Notes: generated by a model from the letters alone, not told the origin. A DNA stretch of 42,912 nucleotides from Clostridiales bacterium (GCA_022800625.1 JAAWQR010000023.1:1-42912); one strand, 5' to 3'. Positions 34,391-42,743 are shown, counted from the first letter of the stretch. Translations and numbers: made by a program.

Positions 34391-36145
34391 TTGGCTTTTG
34401 ATGCAGGTATACTGAGAGCGGTCCTATATGAAATAAATCAGAAAGCTGTAGACGGAAGAGTTGACAAAATATATCAGCCGGAACGTGATGAAGCAGTCTT
34501 TATAATCCGAGCGCGCGGAGCGGAGCAAAGGCTTCTTATAAATGCAGGTTCGTCATGTCCGCGAATGAATATTACGGGAATCAAAACTGAAAATCCTGCG
34601 ACGCCTCCTATGTTTTGTATGATGCTGAGAAAGCATTTTACCGGAGCAAGACTGACCGCTGTTTCTCAGCCCGGCTTTGAACGAGTTGCAAGACTGACCT
34701 TTGAGTGTCATGATGATATGGGTTTTAAAACCTCAAAGCATATCATTGCTGAGATAATGGGTAAATACAGCAATATTATTGTTACTGATAATGAGGACAA
34801 AATAATCGGTATCTTAAAACCGATAGACTTTTCCGCAAGCTCGATAAGACAGCTTTTGCCCGGGATGAAGTATACATTGCCGCCTCCGCAGAGCAAGGAC
34901 GATCCGACGGAACTTACACGCGAGAGATTTAATGAACTTGCACGCGTCGCGAACGGGGAAGCGTCTGCGGTAAAATTTATACAGTCTTCTTTTATTGGTA
35001 TTGCCGCGGTAGTTGCGCGCGAGATCGCGTATCGTGCATCGGGAAATTCTGCTGCAACTCTCAATGAATGCGCTGATAAATTATACAGTGTTCTGTCAGA
35101 GGTAACAGAGACAGCCGCAATCGGAGGAAATGCTCCCTCAATGGCAAAATCTTATGACGGTATGCCTATCGAATATTCATATATCGAACTGACACAGTAC
35201 AGCGGCGGCGCGGATATTGTCACTTATGAATCCGTCGGTGCGCTCATAGACGATTATTATATGAAACGCGCGGGCGAGGAACGCTTAAAGCGCAGAGCTT
35301 CTGATCTTTTCAGAATTCTCGGGAATGCGGAAAGCAGAATAACAAAAAAAATTGCTTTACAGCGAGAGGAACTTGACCGTTGTGAGGAAGGCGAGAAATT
35401 TAAGAGATACGGAGATCTTATAACTGCCTCCATTTATATGATGCACCGCGGGATGGATAAAGTTACTCTTGCAGATTGGTATTCCGATGGCGAAGAGATA
35501 ACGATCCCGCTGTCTTCCCGTATGACTCCGGCTCAAAACGCGCAGTTTTATTATAAGAAATACAATAAAGCAAAAAGCGCAAGAGTTCATCTGAAAATAC
35601 AGCTTGAAGAAGCGGAACGCGAGCTTGAATATATTGCGACTGTTTATGACGCTCTCACTCGTGCTTCGAGCGAAAGGGAACTGTCTGAGCTGAGAGGAGA
35701 GCTTTATAACAGCGGATATGCCTCAAAAATGAAAAATTACACCGAAAAGAAAAAGCAGCCCCCACTCATATTAAAGTTTAAAACGACGGACGGTCATACG
35801 GTTCTGTGCGGAAAGAACAATACGGCAAACGATTATCTTACAACAAAACTTGCCGATCGATCGGATTGGTGGTTTCATGTAAAAGGTTCTCCCGGATCGC
35901 ATGTCGTGCTCGAATGTATGAACGGAGAGACAGATCCATCGGAATCAGCATTTACCGACGCGGCTATGATAGCAGCTTTTTATTCTTCAGCCTCGGCAGG
36001 TGCATCTGTACCTGTTGATTATACAAGAGTCCGTGAGGTGAAAAAGCCGGCAGGTTCAAAACCGGGATTTGTAATATATCATACAAACTGGACTGCTTAT
36101 GTTACGCCTGACAGTGAGAAGGTCAATGCAATGCAGATTTTATAA
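34391..36145 (+). CDS. rqcH: Ribosome quality-control protein RqcH (NFACT family)
   Basis: A 584-residue protein with the NFACT layout: an N-terminal domain (MAFDAGILRAVLYEINQKAVDGRVDKIYQP-type start, shown here only as landmarks), a helical coiled-coil middle rich in Lys and Glu (about 290-440), and a C-terminal NFACT-R domain with WFHVKGSPGSHVVL and KPGFVIYHTN. In Bacillus, RqcH binds stalled large subunits and adds alanine tails. The start is a TTG at 34391 with AGGTGA just upstream. Accessory DNA begins directly after its stop codon. Confidence 0.93.
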   Translation: MAFDAGILRAVLYEINQKAVDGRVDKIYQPERDEAVFIIRARGAEQRLLINAGSSCPRMNITGIKTENPATPPMFCMMLRKHFTGARLTAVSQPGFERVARLTFECHDDMGFKTSKHIIAEIMGKYSNIIVTDNEDKIIGILKPIDFSASSIRQLLPGMKYTLPPPQSKDDPTELTRERFNELARVANGEASAVKFIQSSFIGIAAVVAREIAYRASGNSAATLNECADKLYSVLSEVTETAAIGGNAPSMAKSYDGMPIEYSYIELTQYSGGADIVTYESVGALIDDYYMKRAGEERLKRRASDLFRILGNAESRITKKIALQREELDRCEEGEKFKRYGDLITASIYMMHRGMDKVTLADWYSDGEEITIPLSSRMTPAQNAQFYYKKYNKAKSARVHLKIQLEEAERELEYIATVYDALTRASSERELSELRGELYNSGYASKMKNYTEKKKQPPLILKFKTTDGHTVLCGKNNTANDYLTTKLADRSDWWFHVKGSPGSHVVLECMNGETDPSESAFTDAAMIAAFYSSASAGASVPVDYTRVREVKKPAGSKPGFVIYHTNWTAYVTPDSEKVNAMQIL

Positions 36146-36281
36146 TGTAAAAGGGAATCCGATATTTCCGAATCACTATCCGAAGTTCGATAACACGCAA
36201 CATTGGACAAAACGCCCGACAAAAGAATTAAGCGCCGCATTGGTCGAAGCATTCAAAGGCAACTCCAAAACCGATGATTAA
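36146..36281 (+). pseudogene. Possible 3' remnant of a gene inserted after rqcH
   Basis: In the frame ending at TAA 36279-36281, about 45 residues (FYNVKGNPIFPNHYPKF, then NTQHWTKRPTKELS, then AFKGNSKTDD) look protein-like but have no good start: the frame runs back into the end of rqcH. I cannot name the family. It may be the tail of a gene whose front was lost when the accessory block joined rqcH. Confidence 0.35.
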
Positions 36282-36296
36282 AAGCAGGTGCATAAT

Positions 36297-36728
36297 ATGA
36301 TAAGAGAAGCAATAGACCGAGATTTGCCAGTACTTTCAAACTTTGCAGTTAAATTGTTTGGCGATACACTGGAAGTGCAAACTGATGAAATAGAAATTCT
36401 TTTGCAGTCCAAGGATGCACAATTCTTTATATATTTTGACAATGACATACCGATAGGGTTTGCACAGGTTCAACTACGATACGATTATGTAGAGGGGACA
36501 TCTTCCTCATCCGTAGGGTACTTAGAGGGCATTTTTATTGAAAAGGCATATCGTAAAAAAGGCTATGCGAAAGCACTTTTGGTTGCCTGCGAAGTTTGGG
36601 TGAAGGAAAAAGGCTGTGCTGAGTTTGCAAACGACTGTGAAATCGACAACGAAATAAGCATACAATTTCACAGTGCAATGCAATTTCAGGAGGTAAACAG
36701 AATTGTCTGCTTCAAAAAAACTCTTTAG
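36297..36728 (+). CDS. Aminoglycoside 6'-N-acetyltransferase, AAC(6')-I like
   Basis: A 143-residue GNAT enzyme. The ATG at 36297 is used: AGGTG sits 7 bases upstream, whereas the longer GTG start at 36288 lies inside that site. The middle and end resemble remembered AAC(6')-I sequences: RYDYVEGTSSSSVGYLEGIF, AYRKKGYAKAL (acetyl-CoA loop), CAEFANDCEIDNEIS and the ending NRIVCFKKTL. Family members acetylate the 6'-amino group of kanamycin/tobramycin-type drugs. The resistance phenotype is inferred; related GNATs with other substrates exist. It lies at the left end of the accessory block, followed by a hairpin. Confidence 0.75.
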   Translation: MIREAIDRDLPVLSNFAVKLFGDTLEVQTDEIEILLQSKDAQFFIYFDNDIPIGFAQVQLRYDYVEGTSSSSVGYLEGIFIEKAYRKKGYAKALLVACEVWVKEKGCAEFANDCEIDNEISIQFHSAMQFQEVNRIVCFKKTL

Positions 36729-36833
36729 AATTCAGCACAGAGCATCAATTGAATATTTCTTGTCATTTATCTTTCTTCTACAATCTGTTCCCCTACTAAA
36801 GGAGAAAACCACCTCCAAAAAATACGGCAAAAA

Positions 36834-36873
36834 GACCCTTAGCTATGAGTTATTACCTACAGCTAAGGGCTTT
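36834..36873 (+). terminator. Terminator after the AAC(6')-like gene
   Basis: CCCTTAGCT (36836-36844) pairs with AGCTAAGGG (36861-36869), flanked by AAAG and CTTT, with a 16-base loop. It lies about 110 bases after the stop codon. Confidence 0.6.
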
Positions 36874-37174
36874 ATAATATGGATTTATTTGATGCACATC
36901 CGCATGTCAATCAACTCTCTAACCCATAAACCGCTGGATTACAAGAATAATGGCTCTTATTGGGCTGTTATCAAAAGACATCTCGAAGTGCCGCAAACCC
37001 GCATAGATACTGAGTTTCTTCGACCTTTCAATTTATTCCCACTCGATCCTGCAAGCCTTAACTTAAACAATTTTGTGTAGACTATTTAGCACAGGTTATC
37101 GGGATTATCTATATTATCCATAAAGTATGGTCTATCTAAATTTTTGTTGTCACTATGTTGTCACAATAACAGTG
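36874..37174. other. Gap without a convincing gene
   Basis: About 300 bases between the hairpin and the TM-protein gene. A plus-strand frame here (ending TAG at 37080) has protein-like words such as SYWAVIKRHLEVPQTRI and FLRPFNLFPLDPASLNL but no ribosome binding site or proper start; it may be a decayed gene. I see no RNA gene, CRISPR or clear repeat. Confidence 0.4.
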
Positions 37175-38110
37175 TTAAGAGTCCTCTGCATCACCAAAAA
37201 TGTTCTTTTGAACTCCACAAACGGGAATATGTTTTACAGGCTCCTCCTGTCCTTTGTGATATATCTTACATCTAAATTCTTCCAATGCGTCGTCGATGTC
37301 ATCGAACGCTGTCTGATAAACGATTTTTGAATTGTAAATATCATTAGAAGATTCCTTTACTTCAAATATTTTATCACAAATATGAAGAGCCTTTTCAGCA
37401 CATACAGCAAAATTCCCCTTGCCCTCATTTAGAAGTTGGAAATGATATTTTTCTGCAAGTGCCAAATTCCTATATTCCCGAATTTTGCTATATATTTGGG
37501 TATATACCAAACTATTTCGAATATTACCATTGACAAAGAAGTCCAAATTCCCATATGCATTGTCGAGCGATCCCAAATCAATATCAGCCGCAGCAAGGCA
37601 AGAGTCAATTACTTTTTGAACATTCCGTCTATAACTCGCCATTGAAGATTCGTAGTATGAATTAAGTATTGCATCAATATCATCATCTTCAGAAAACGAC
37701 ATTGGTACATTTTTTTCAAACCAAGATATCAAATCATCTTTCTTAGTATATTCTGCTTTCACAGACAGAGAATCTGCCGCACTCCCCAGTTCTTTTACAA
37801 ATTTATTGTGCTGTTCCTCTGCAAAACAATCAAGAATTTTTTCGAGTGGAATATCCGTGTTGAAGTATTTGATTTTTCGCAATTTTTTTAGAGCTTTTTC
37901 AGCTTCCTGCCAAAAGATTTCCATTGCAGTCCGACGTGTAACGCTATATTCGGTAATGGACATAATAAAACCTAACAACGCACTTCCGAAAACCGCCATA
38001 GAAAAATCGTACCAAATACAATTCGACGATTTACCAATTAGAATTGCAAGTATAGCGGAAATAAACGAACATCCCAATGTAATAATAGACAACCACTTTT
38101 TAGCTTTCAT
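37175..38110 (-). CDS. Unrecognised two-TM helical protein, partner of HEPN-motif protein
   Basis: A 311-residue protein of unknown family. Two N-terminal membrane helices (about residues 6-26 and 33-53) with a very short outside loop are followed by about 255 residues predicted to be helical and charged, with coiled-coil-like stretches (EAEKALKKLRKIK, DDIDDALEEFRCKI). This gives a membrane-bound protein with a cytoplasmic helical domain. GGAGG lies 6 bases before the ATG, 19 bases after the stop of the HEPN-motif gene, so the two form one operon. A membrane partner beside a putative RNase in an RM-bearing block is suggestive of defence, but this is inference from context. Confidence 0.7.
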   Translation of the reverse strand: MKAKKWLSIITLGCSFISAILAILIGKSSNCIWYDFSMAVFGSALLGFIMSITEYSVTRRTAMEIFWQEAEKALKKLRKIKYFNTDIPLEKILDCFAEEQHNKFVKELGSAADSLSVKAEYTKKDDLISWFEKNVPMSFSEDDDIDAILNSYYESSMASYRRNVQKVIDSCLAAADIDLGSLDNAYGNLDFFVNGNIRNSLVYTQIYSKIREYRNLALAEKYHFQLLNEGKGNFAVCAEKALHICDKIFEVKESSNDIYNSKIVYQTAFDDIDDALEEFRCKIYHKGQEEPVKHIPVCGVQKNIFGDAEDS

Positions 38111-38129
38111 TTACTGCCTCCAAAAAAAT

Positions 38130-39122
38130 TTATCTCAATACAGTTTCTTTAATCTGCTCTGTCAACGTTCTTAACATTCCATAAAGTTGATCTTTTGTTG
38201 TGAAATAATCTTTACCAAATGCCTTGTTTGTCAGTCCCTTTAGTATGTCATCGGGAATAATTTCATCTTCTCTTATGTACTGTCCCAAACCATAGTGGGC
38301 GAGGCAGTTTCGGAAATTTCGATCATACAAGTGATCATCCAAAGAAAAATTAGTTCCGTTTTTAGCGTTTAGCTCTTTAATGAACCCGCAAAGATAATAG
38401 TACTGCAAATAAGCATATTTAAATTTTTGTGGGATTTCTTCTGTAAAATAATTTTCGATAAACTCTATAATATAGTTGATACTACAAAGAATTGAAAACA
38501 GAAGAATTCCAAAACCATTATTCACTTTCAAGGGTGAACACTTATAAAAATGATAATCTTTATACTTAACTGTAAGGTTGTCATCGTATTTATACACAGG
38601 GAATTCTGTGCACCCGAAATGCGAAGTCAACTTTCCTGCAACTATACTCATATCTTTAAGCCAAAGACCGGCATTTTTATTTCCCCATACTTTTATAGGA
38701 GTATACATTGAGCATAAAATTGTGTTTCCGCAATACTCTTCATTACACAGGTCAGTACCCACATTAAAATATCCTAATATTTTTTCACGCAGTCTCCGTA
38801 TGCTGTAAAAGTAGTTTTCACTTTCAGAAAACTTTTCTAATAATAGAGTATAATAGTCATCGTAACTTTTCTCGAATAATTTATGACTTTGTCTTAACTG
38901 TGTATAATGACTTTTTTCCATTGGATTGAATGAAGGTGCATTCAATCCGATTTTTTTACCCCATTGCTCTGCTCCATCTGCAAATAACCCAATGTACGGC
39001 ATACTCATACCAATGTAATTCCCGCTGATATTATTAGCGCTTTTCCAAATACTGATTATGGCATATATAAATCTTGCATCTTCTTGTATTAATTCATATG
39101 CTGCCTTTTGGACATTGTTCAA
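38130..39122 (-). CDS. Protein with RNxxxH (HEPN-type) motif, function unknown
   Basis: A 330-residue, mostly helical protein. The C-terminal part contains FRNCLAHYGLGQ: R271-N272-x3-H276, the RNxxxH catalytic motif of many HEPN ribonucleases, set in a helix as expected, after a hydrophobic helical stretch (SILCSINYIIEFIENYF). No other domain is recognised. The start is TTG at 39120-39122 with AAGGAG 7 bases upstream. It is divergent from the C-protein gene of the RM system (88-base gap) and is followed by the two-TM gene. HEPN domains serve in toxins and abortive-infection systems; an RNA-cutting role here is inferred from one motif and the neighbourhood. Confidence 0.65.
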   Translation of the reverse strand: MNNVQKAAYELIQEDARFIYAIISIWKSANNISGNYIGMSMPYIGLFADGAEQWGKKIGLNAPSFNPMEKSHYTQLRQSHKLFEKSYDDYYTLLLEKFSESENYFYSIRRLREKILGYFNVGTDLCNEEYCGNTILCSMYTPIKVWGNKNAGLWLKDMSIVAGKLTSHFGCTEFPVYKYDDNLTVKYKDYHFYKCSPLKVNNGFGILLFSILCSINYIIEFIENYFTEEIPQKFKYAYLQYYYLCGFIKELNAKNGTNFSLDDHLYDRNFRNCLAHYGLGQYIREDEIIPDDILKGLTNKAFGKDYFTTKDQLYGMLRTLTEQIKETVLR

Positions 39123-39156
39123 TTTATTGCTCCTTGTTATAGATACTTATTGTATG

Positions 39157-39186
39157 TAGACTTTTTGTATTCGTCTCTATTATACT
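39157..39186 (+). promoter_or_regulatory. Promoter of the C-protein/restriction endonuclease operon
   Basis: TAGACT (39157-39162), 18-base spacer, TATACT (39181-39186), then GTGGAGG before the ATG at 39210. The region contains AGAC...GTCT (39158-39177) and repeated TGTAT words that might be a C-box operator, as C proteins usually bind here to time restriction after methylation. Confidence 0.5.
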
Positions 39187-39209
39187 ATATTATGTGGAGG
39201 TTTGCAACT

Positions 39210-39425
39210 ATGGATATTGTAAAAGTTTTTGGAACCAACCTAAAAAAATATCGTATGACTATGGGATTGTCCCAAGAAGCCTTTGCGGATAAATGCGGTA
39301 TGCATCGTACTTATATTAGTGCCATCGAGTGCTATCGCCGAAGTATTTCTTTAGAGAATATTCAGCGTATAGCAGACGCACTCGAAATCGAAACCTATAA
39401 ACTTTTTGTTGAAAGCGGGGATTAA
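39210..39425 (+). CDS. XRE-family controller (C) protein of the RM system
   Basis: A 71-residue helix-turn-helix protein. LKKYRMTMGLSQEAFADKCG and HRTYISAIECYRRSISLENI form the HTH core typical of restriction-modification C proteins. The ATG at 39210 is preferred over longer in-frame starts because GTGGAGG lies just upstream and the protein then has standard C-protein length. It ends 4 bases before the endonuclease gene. C proteins activate their own gene and the endonuclease after the methyltransferase has protected the host. Confidence 0.85.
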   Translation: MDIVKVFGTNLKKYRMTMGLSQEAFADKCGMHRTYISAIECYRRSISLENIQRIADALEIETYKLFVESGD

Positions 39426-39429
39426 CTCT

Positions 39430-40161
39430 ATGATTGTTACACTTGAAGATTTTATTAGAGAATTCACCAAAATTAAAGAAATGGGTTGGCTACAAACTCA
39501 TAGATCAGGTCCAACAGGAATAGGAAAGACGCTTGAAGACTTGTTAGGCATTCCTGAAAACAATCTTGATCAGCCTGATTTTGGGGATTATGAACTAAAA
39601 TCTTGTAGAATCAATTCACTAAGTATGCTTACACTGTTTACAAGAGCACCTCAGCCGGCTAAAGCAAATACATATCTTCGTGAGAAATACGGATATGCTA
39701 GTGGCGTTTATGACAATGATGAAAAAGTTCTACACTCTACTTTATCTGCTGATCGATTTACAACAATTGCTGATACAGGTAATATGTTAAAAATTCATTG
39801 TAAGCCAGATGGAATCTATATTGAATCACAAGATTTGATAGAAAACATTTTTTGGTCAAAAGAAGCCTTGAGAAAATGTTTTGAGAAAAAATATAAGAAT
39901 AAATTTGTGTATGCTAAAGCTTTAACAAGAGGTACTGGATCTAATGAAGAATTTCATTTTATTGAAGCCTATGAAGTCTCTGGATTTGACTACGAGGCTT
40001 TTATCTCGCTTCTTGAAGTTGGTAAAATCTACGTTGATTTGCGAATTGGTCAATACCATAGTGGCAAAAACAAAGGCAAAACCCACGATCACGGTACTGG
40101 CTTTAGAATTCGAGAAAATGATCAGCCCTTGCTCTTTAAAGTTCAGAACAAAATTGTTTGA
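39430..40161 (+). CDS. MvaI/BcnI family type II restriction endonuclease
   Basis: A 243-residue enzyme, the usual size for the family (MvaI is about 246). The start GWLQTHRSGPTGIGKTLEDL, then PDFGDYELKS, matches MvaI/BcnI. Numbered from the ATG at 39430 the residues are Glu36, Asp50, Glu55 and Lys57; D50-x4-E55-x-K57 are the positions I recall for the MvaI active site. A longer start (39406) would break this. MvaI cuts CCWGG and BcnI cuts CCSGG as monomers, nicking one strand at a time; which sequence this one reads is not determined. It is convergent with the methyltransferase. Confidence 0.88.
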   Translation: MIVTLEDFIREFTKIKEMGWLQTHRSGPTGIGKTLEDLLGIPENNLDQPDFGDYELKSCRINSLSMLTLFTRAPQPAKANTYLREKYGYASGVYDNDEKVLHSTLSADRFTTIADTGNMLKIHCKPDGIYIESQDLIENIFWSKEALRKCFEKKYKNKFVYAKALTRGTGSNEEFHFIEAYEVSGFDYEAFISLLEVGKIYVDLRIGQYHSGKNKGKTHDHGTGFRIRENDQPLLFKVQNKIV

Positions 40162-40163
40162 TG

Positions 40164-40196
40164 ATAAAGCGCTGTATAAATGGTACAGCGCTTTAT
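40164..40196. terminator. Bidirectional terminator between endonuclease and methyltransferase
   Basis: A 13-bp perfect stem (40164-40176 with 40184-40196) and 7-base loop with T-rich ends on both strands. Its right arm overlaps the methyltransferase stop codon (40193-40195). Confidence 0.85.
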
Positions 40197-42385
40197 TCTT
40201 TTCTCAGTACAACAATGTGTTCATTTGTCATTGTTGACGATTTTATTCCGCTCTCATTAGTTGGAGAATTTTGCGAAGGCATAACCTTGTTAATAATATT
40301 TCTATCAACTGTATGGATATGTTTAAGTCCATATTGCGAAGCGATTTCAGAAATAATCTTATCTGTTAATAGCAATTCACCCTTAACAGTTCTATTCCCG
40401 ACAACCCAAAACTGATAACCTCCCGATCTAGTTTTCTTTGATATAGCAGCAATAGAATTGCTTAAATCTAAATAAAAGCTATAAACATCTCCAGCTCGTT
40501 CCAAATCGACATCTTTGATTCGTTCTAGAGATGATCTTAGAGTAGTACTTGGGACAGTATACTCAAAACCATTTCTAAATTTATTACCGCCCATTAATGT
40601 TTTGTCAATACCCATTATCTCTTTTTCTGATAACTCAAATAAATCTAGCCATTGTAATGATAACCTACTATACTCACCATAAGCTACAGTTGTTCTGCTG
40701 TCGCCATAAGGAGGAGAAGTAATCACAAGATCCACAGAGTTGTTTGGTACATCATCTAATACCGTTGCATTATTATCAAAAATCGAAACTACGGAATTGA
40801 TATCAATGTCTGCACACGCTTCATCAAAAGCATTCATTTTCTCTATGTTACGATTTAAAATGGTTGTAAATTCCTTTATGACATCCGGCTCAAATTTTTC
40901 TACTTTATTTGGCGGCATACGAAACATCTTAAATTCTCCGTTTCGCCTGTTTGAGACAAAGCGTATAGTCTCACTGAATGCGACAAAAATAAATTCCTTT
41001 ATGCTTTTGCTATCAATTTTACAGATTTCACTTTTGATTAAAGAAAGTAATAGTATTACCCGAGGTTTAAACCAGTACCCTATATTTTTGAAATCAGGTA
41101 TATCAATATCAATAAAGTTATCCTCTTTATATTTCCGCAAATACTTTGGGGCATCAGTACCCCAGCCATCTTTTGCGGTTAAATCCAAATTATAGACACA
41201 GCGCATTATTTCATCTGAACTTTCGACTTGAAGCGCAAATTGGCTATAAATGTCATTGATTCGCTTATATAGCAATTGCGTTTCTGACTGTAATTGAGTT
41301 ATATCTAACCGAGTTGTCTTTACTTTGCTAAGAAATAATGCGAGAGGATTTATATCGTTACCGTAAACACGTTTTATACCGGCAAGCATACCTTCAACCA
41401 ATACCGTCCCTGAACCAGCGAAAGGATCAAAAATTGAATCTATTTTACGTATTTCCTTTACCAGTTTGATAATATTACGGCTAATTGGGCAGACCATCAT
41501 TGCAGGGTAATTATGAATCCCGTGTGTATATTCTCTAACATCATCATCCTTAAAATCCCAATAATCTTTTGGCAAAGAATTCAATAAGGATATTAACTGT
41601 TCATCTTCTTGCGTTAAAATATTATTACTTGAATATTTCCCTAGCATATTATTGTCACTCCCTTTGATTTTAGAGAGGTCTCCCTCGTGAGTTTTAACTT
41701 CCACGGTACAAATAGTATCGTTATGCCAACCACCGTGAGGAACAAGTAATATCCTTTCTATTTCAAAACCGTATTTATAGCCGATTCCTCCACTATTCCA
41801 GCCAAATGTAATTACCTTTCCTCCAATCTTCACAATACGAGAAATTTCACGCTTATGATTTCCCCAAAAAGACGCTTTCGTAGTATCCCACGTGACATTA
41901 TATCCAACATTGTTATAACACTCACTAACTTGTCTTGGAGAATAAGGAGGATCGTATAAAACGCCGTCAACGGAATCATTGTCAAACATTTTCATAAAGT
42001 CAAGAGCATCCATATGATAATCTGTGTCAAATTCTAAACTCAGATCATTCGTTATGGTAGCTAATTTATTTCGGTTAGCAAAAGGATCAATCCACAATCC
42101 ATTAGTTAACTCCTCAGTTATCAAATTATGTATCGGGATAATATCAAATGTGTTTTTATTTGGCATCGCCCATACTCGCTCAATAGAGATATTGGTATTT
42201 AGACATCTATTTTTACCAGTTACTTTTTTTCTTGCATCTGCCGGTTTATCAGCATTTTCAGGTATTGTCCATACGTTACCAACACGTTGAGCTCCTTCTA
42301 TGCGTCCCTCATTACAAAGCACCTGTACACGTCTTGGTGTCATATTCCATTTTTCTGCCGTTTGGGCGACACTTAAATAATTCAT
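40193..42385 (-). CDS. Large DNA methyltransferase of the MvaI-like RM system (HTH + DPPY domain + m4C-type MTase)
   Basis: A 730-residue protein. The ATG at 42385 is chosen because GGAGG lies 5 bases upstream. The N-terminal HTH (LSVAQTAEKWNMTPRRVQVL, then GRIEGAQRVG) is of the excisionase type. Residues about 60-235 hold WIDPFAN and YDPPYSPRQ (145-148), a domain usually found as a separate small methylase in mobile elements. The C-terminal part has FDPFAGSGT (319-327, SAM motif I) and TSPPYGDSRTTVAYGEYS (from 556, motif IV with Ser-Pro-Pro-Tyr), as in N4-cytosine methyltransferases such as M.MvaI. So it appears to be a fusion of two methylases. It protects host DNA against the neighbouring endonuclease. 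Confidence 0.87.
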   Translation of the reverse strand: MNYLSVAQTAEKWNMTPRRVQVLCNEGRIEGAQRVGNVWTIPENADKPADARKKVTGKNRCLNTNISIERVWAMPNKNTFDIIPIHNLITEELTNGLWIDPFANRNKLATITNDLSLEFDTDYHMDALDFMKMFDNDSVDGVLYDPPYSPRQVSECYNNVGYNVTWDTTKASFWGNHKREISRIVKIGGKVITFGWNSGGIGYKYGFEIERILLVPHGGWHNDTICTVEVKTHEGDLSKIKGSDNNMLGKYSSNNILTQEDEQLISLLNSLPKDYWDFKDDDVREYTHGIHNYPAMMVCPISRNIIKLVKEIRKIDSIFDPFAGSGTVLVEGMLAGIKRVYGNDINPLALFLSKVKTTRLDITQLQSETQLLYKRINDIYSQFALQVESSDEIMRCVYNLDLTAKDGWGTDAPKYLRKYKEDNFIDIDIPDFKNIGYWFKPRVILLLSLIKSEICKIDSKSIKEFIFVAFSETIRFVSNRRNGEFKMFRMPPNKVEKFEPDVIKEFTTILNRNIEKMNAFDEACADIDINSVVSIFDNNATVLDDVPNNSVDLVITSPPYGDSRTTVAYGEYSRLSLQWLDLFELSEKEIMGIDKTLMGGNKFRNGFEYTVPSTTLRSSLERIKDVDLERAGDVYSFYLDLSNSIAAISKKTRSGGYQFWVVGNRTVKGELLLTDKIISEIASQYGLKHIHTVDRNIINKVMPSQNSPTNESGIKSSTMTNEHIVVLRKE

Positions 42386-42411
42386 ATTTGCCTCCATAAT
42401 TTGATATTTCT

Positions 42412-42440
42412 ATTATATACTGAAATGCGAATAAAAGCAA
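42412..42440 (-). promoter_or_regulatory. Promoter for the methyltransferase gene
   Basis: On the minus strand: TTGCTT (42440-42435), 17-base spacer, TATAAT (42417-42412), about 25 bases before the start codon. The methylase thus has its own promoter, apart from the C-protein/endonuclease one, allowing protection to come first. Confidence 0.7.
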
Positions 42441-42491
42441 GGGCTTTAAAACAAATTTGACGGCAAGGATTTTCCCTGCCGCCGCATTGCT

Positions 42492-42743
42492 TTAGCTGTA
42501 AATTAAATTATTGTTGACGATCTCCGTTGCTGCTTCTCGGATTGCATTCATTTTACCTACCCACAGCATTTGATTTTCTGCCTTTAGCTTTTCAGTAATG
42601 CCCTCACACTCTCCCATTTGTTTTACCAACTGATAGAACATTTCCTCTGCCTGTCTGTCAATATTGGCAAGGTAGCTGTTCAGCTTTCCGCTTGTCAGCA
42701 GATTAGAGTAAAGCAGGCGTTTGTGCTGTCGGATATACCGCAA
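42492..42743 (-). CDS. TnpV-like transposon-encoded protein, 5' end probably disrupted
   Basis: An 83-residue frame (TTG at 42741-42743) resembling TnpV proteins of clostridial transposons: QHKRLLYSNLLTSGKLNSYL, then ENQMLWVGKMNAIREAATEI. The frame is open further upstream to 42821 and keeps encoding TnpV-like words (GDYYLPDLALPPKEEQP), but then hits a stop (42822-42824) with no start codon. The normal N-terminus is therefore missing, so it is likely a degraded or frameshifted copy. TnpV has no known enzymatic role. It marks mobile DNA at the right end of the window. Confidence 0.65.
   Translation of the reverse strand: MRYIRQHKRLLYSNLLTSGKLNSYLANIDRQAEEMFYQLVKQMGECEGITEKLKAENQMLWVGKMNAIREAATEIVNNNLIYS

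Noticed and set aside
36703-37080. 125-residue plus-strand frame after the AAC(6')-like gene
   Set aside because: It overlaps the acetyltransferase 3' end, has no ribosome binding site, and its middle runs through a terminator-like hairpin. Only its last third looks protein-like, so it is described as a gap.
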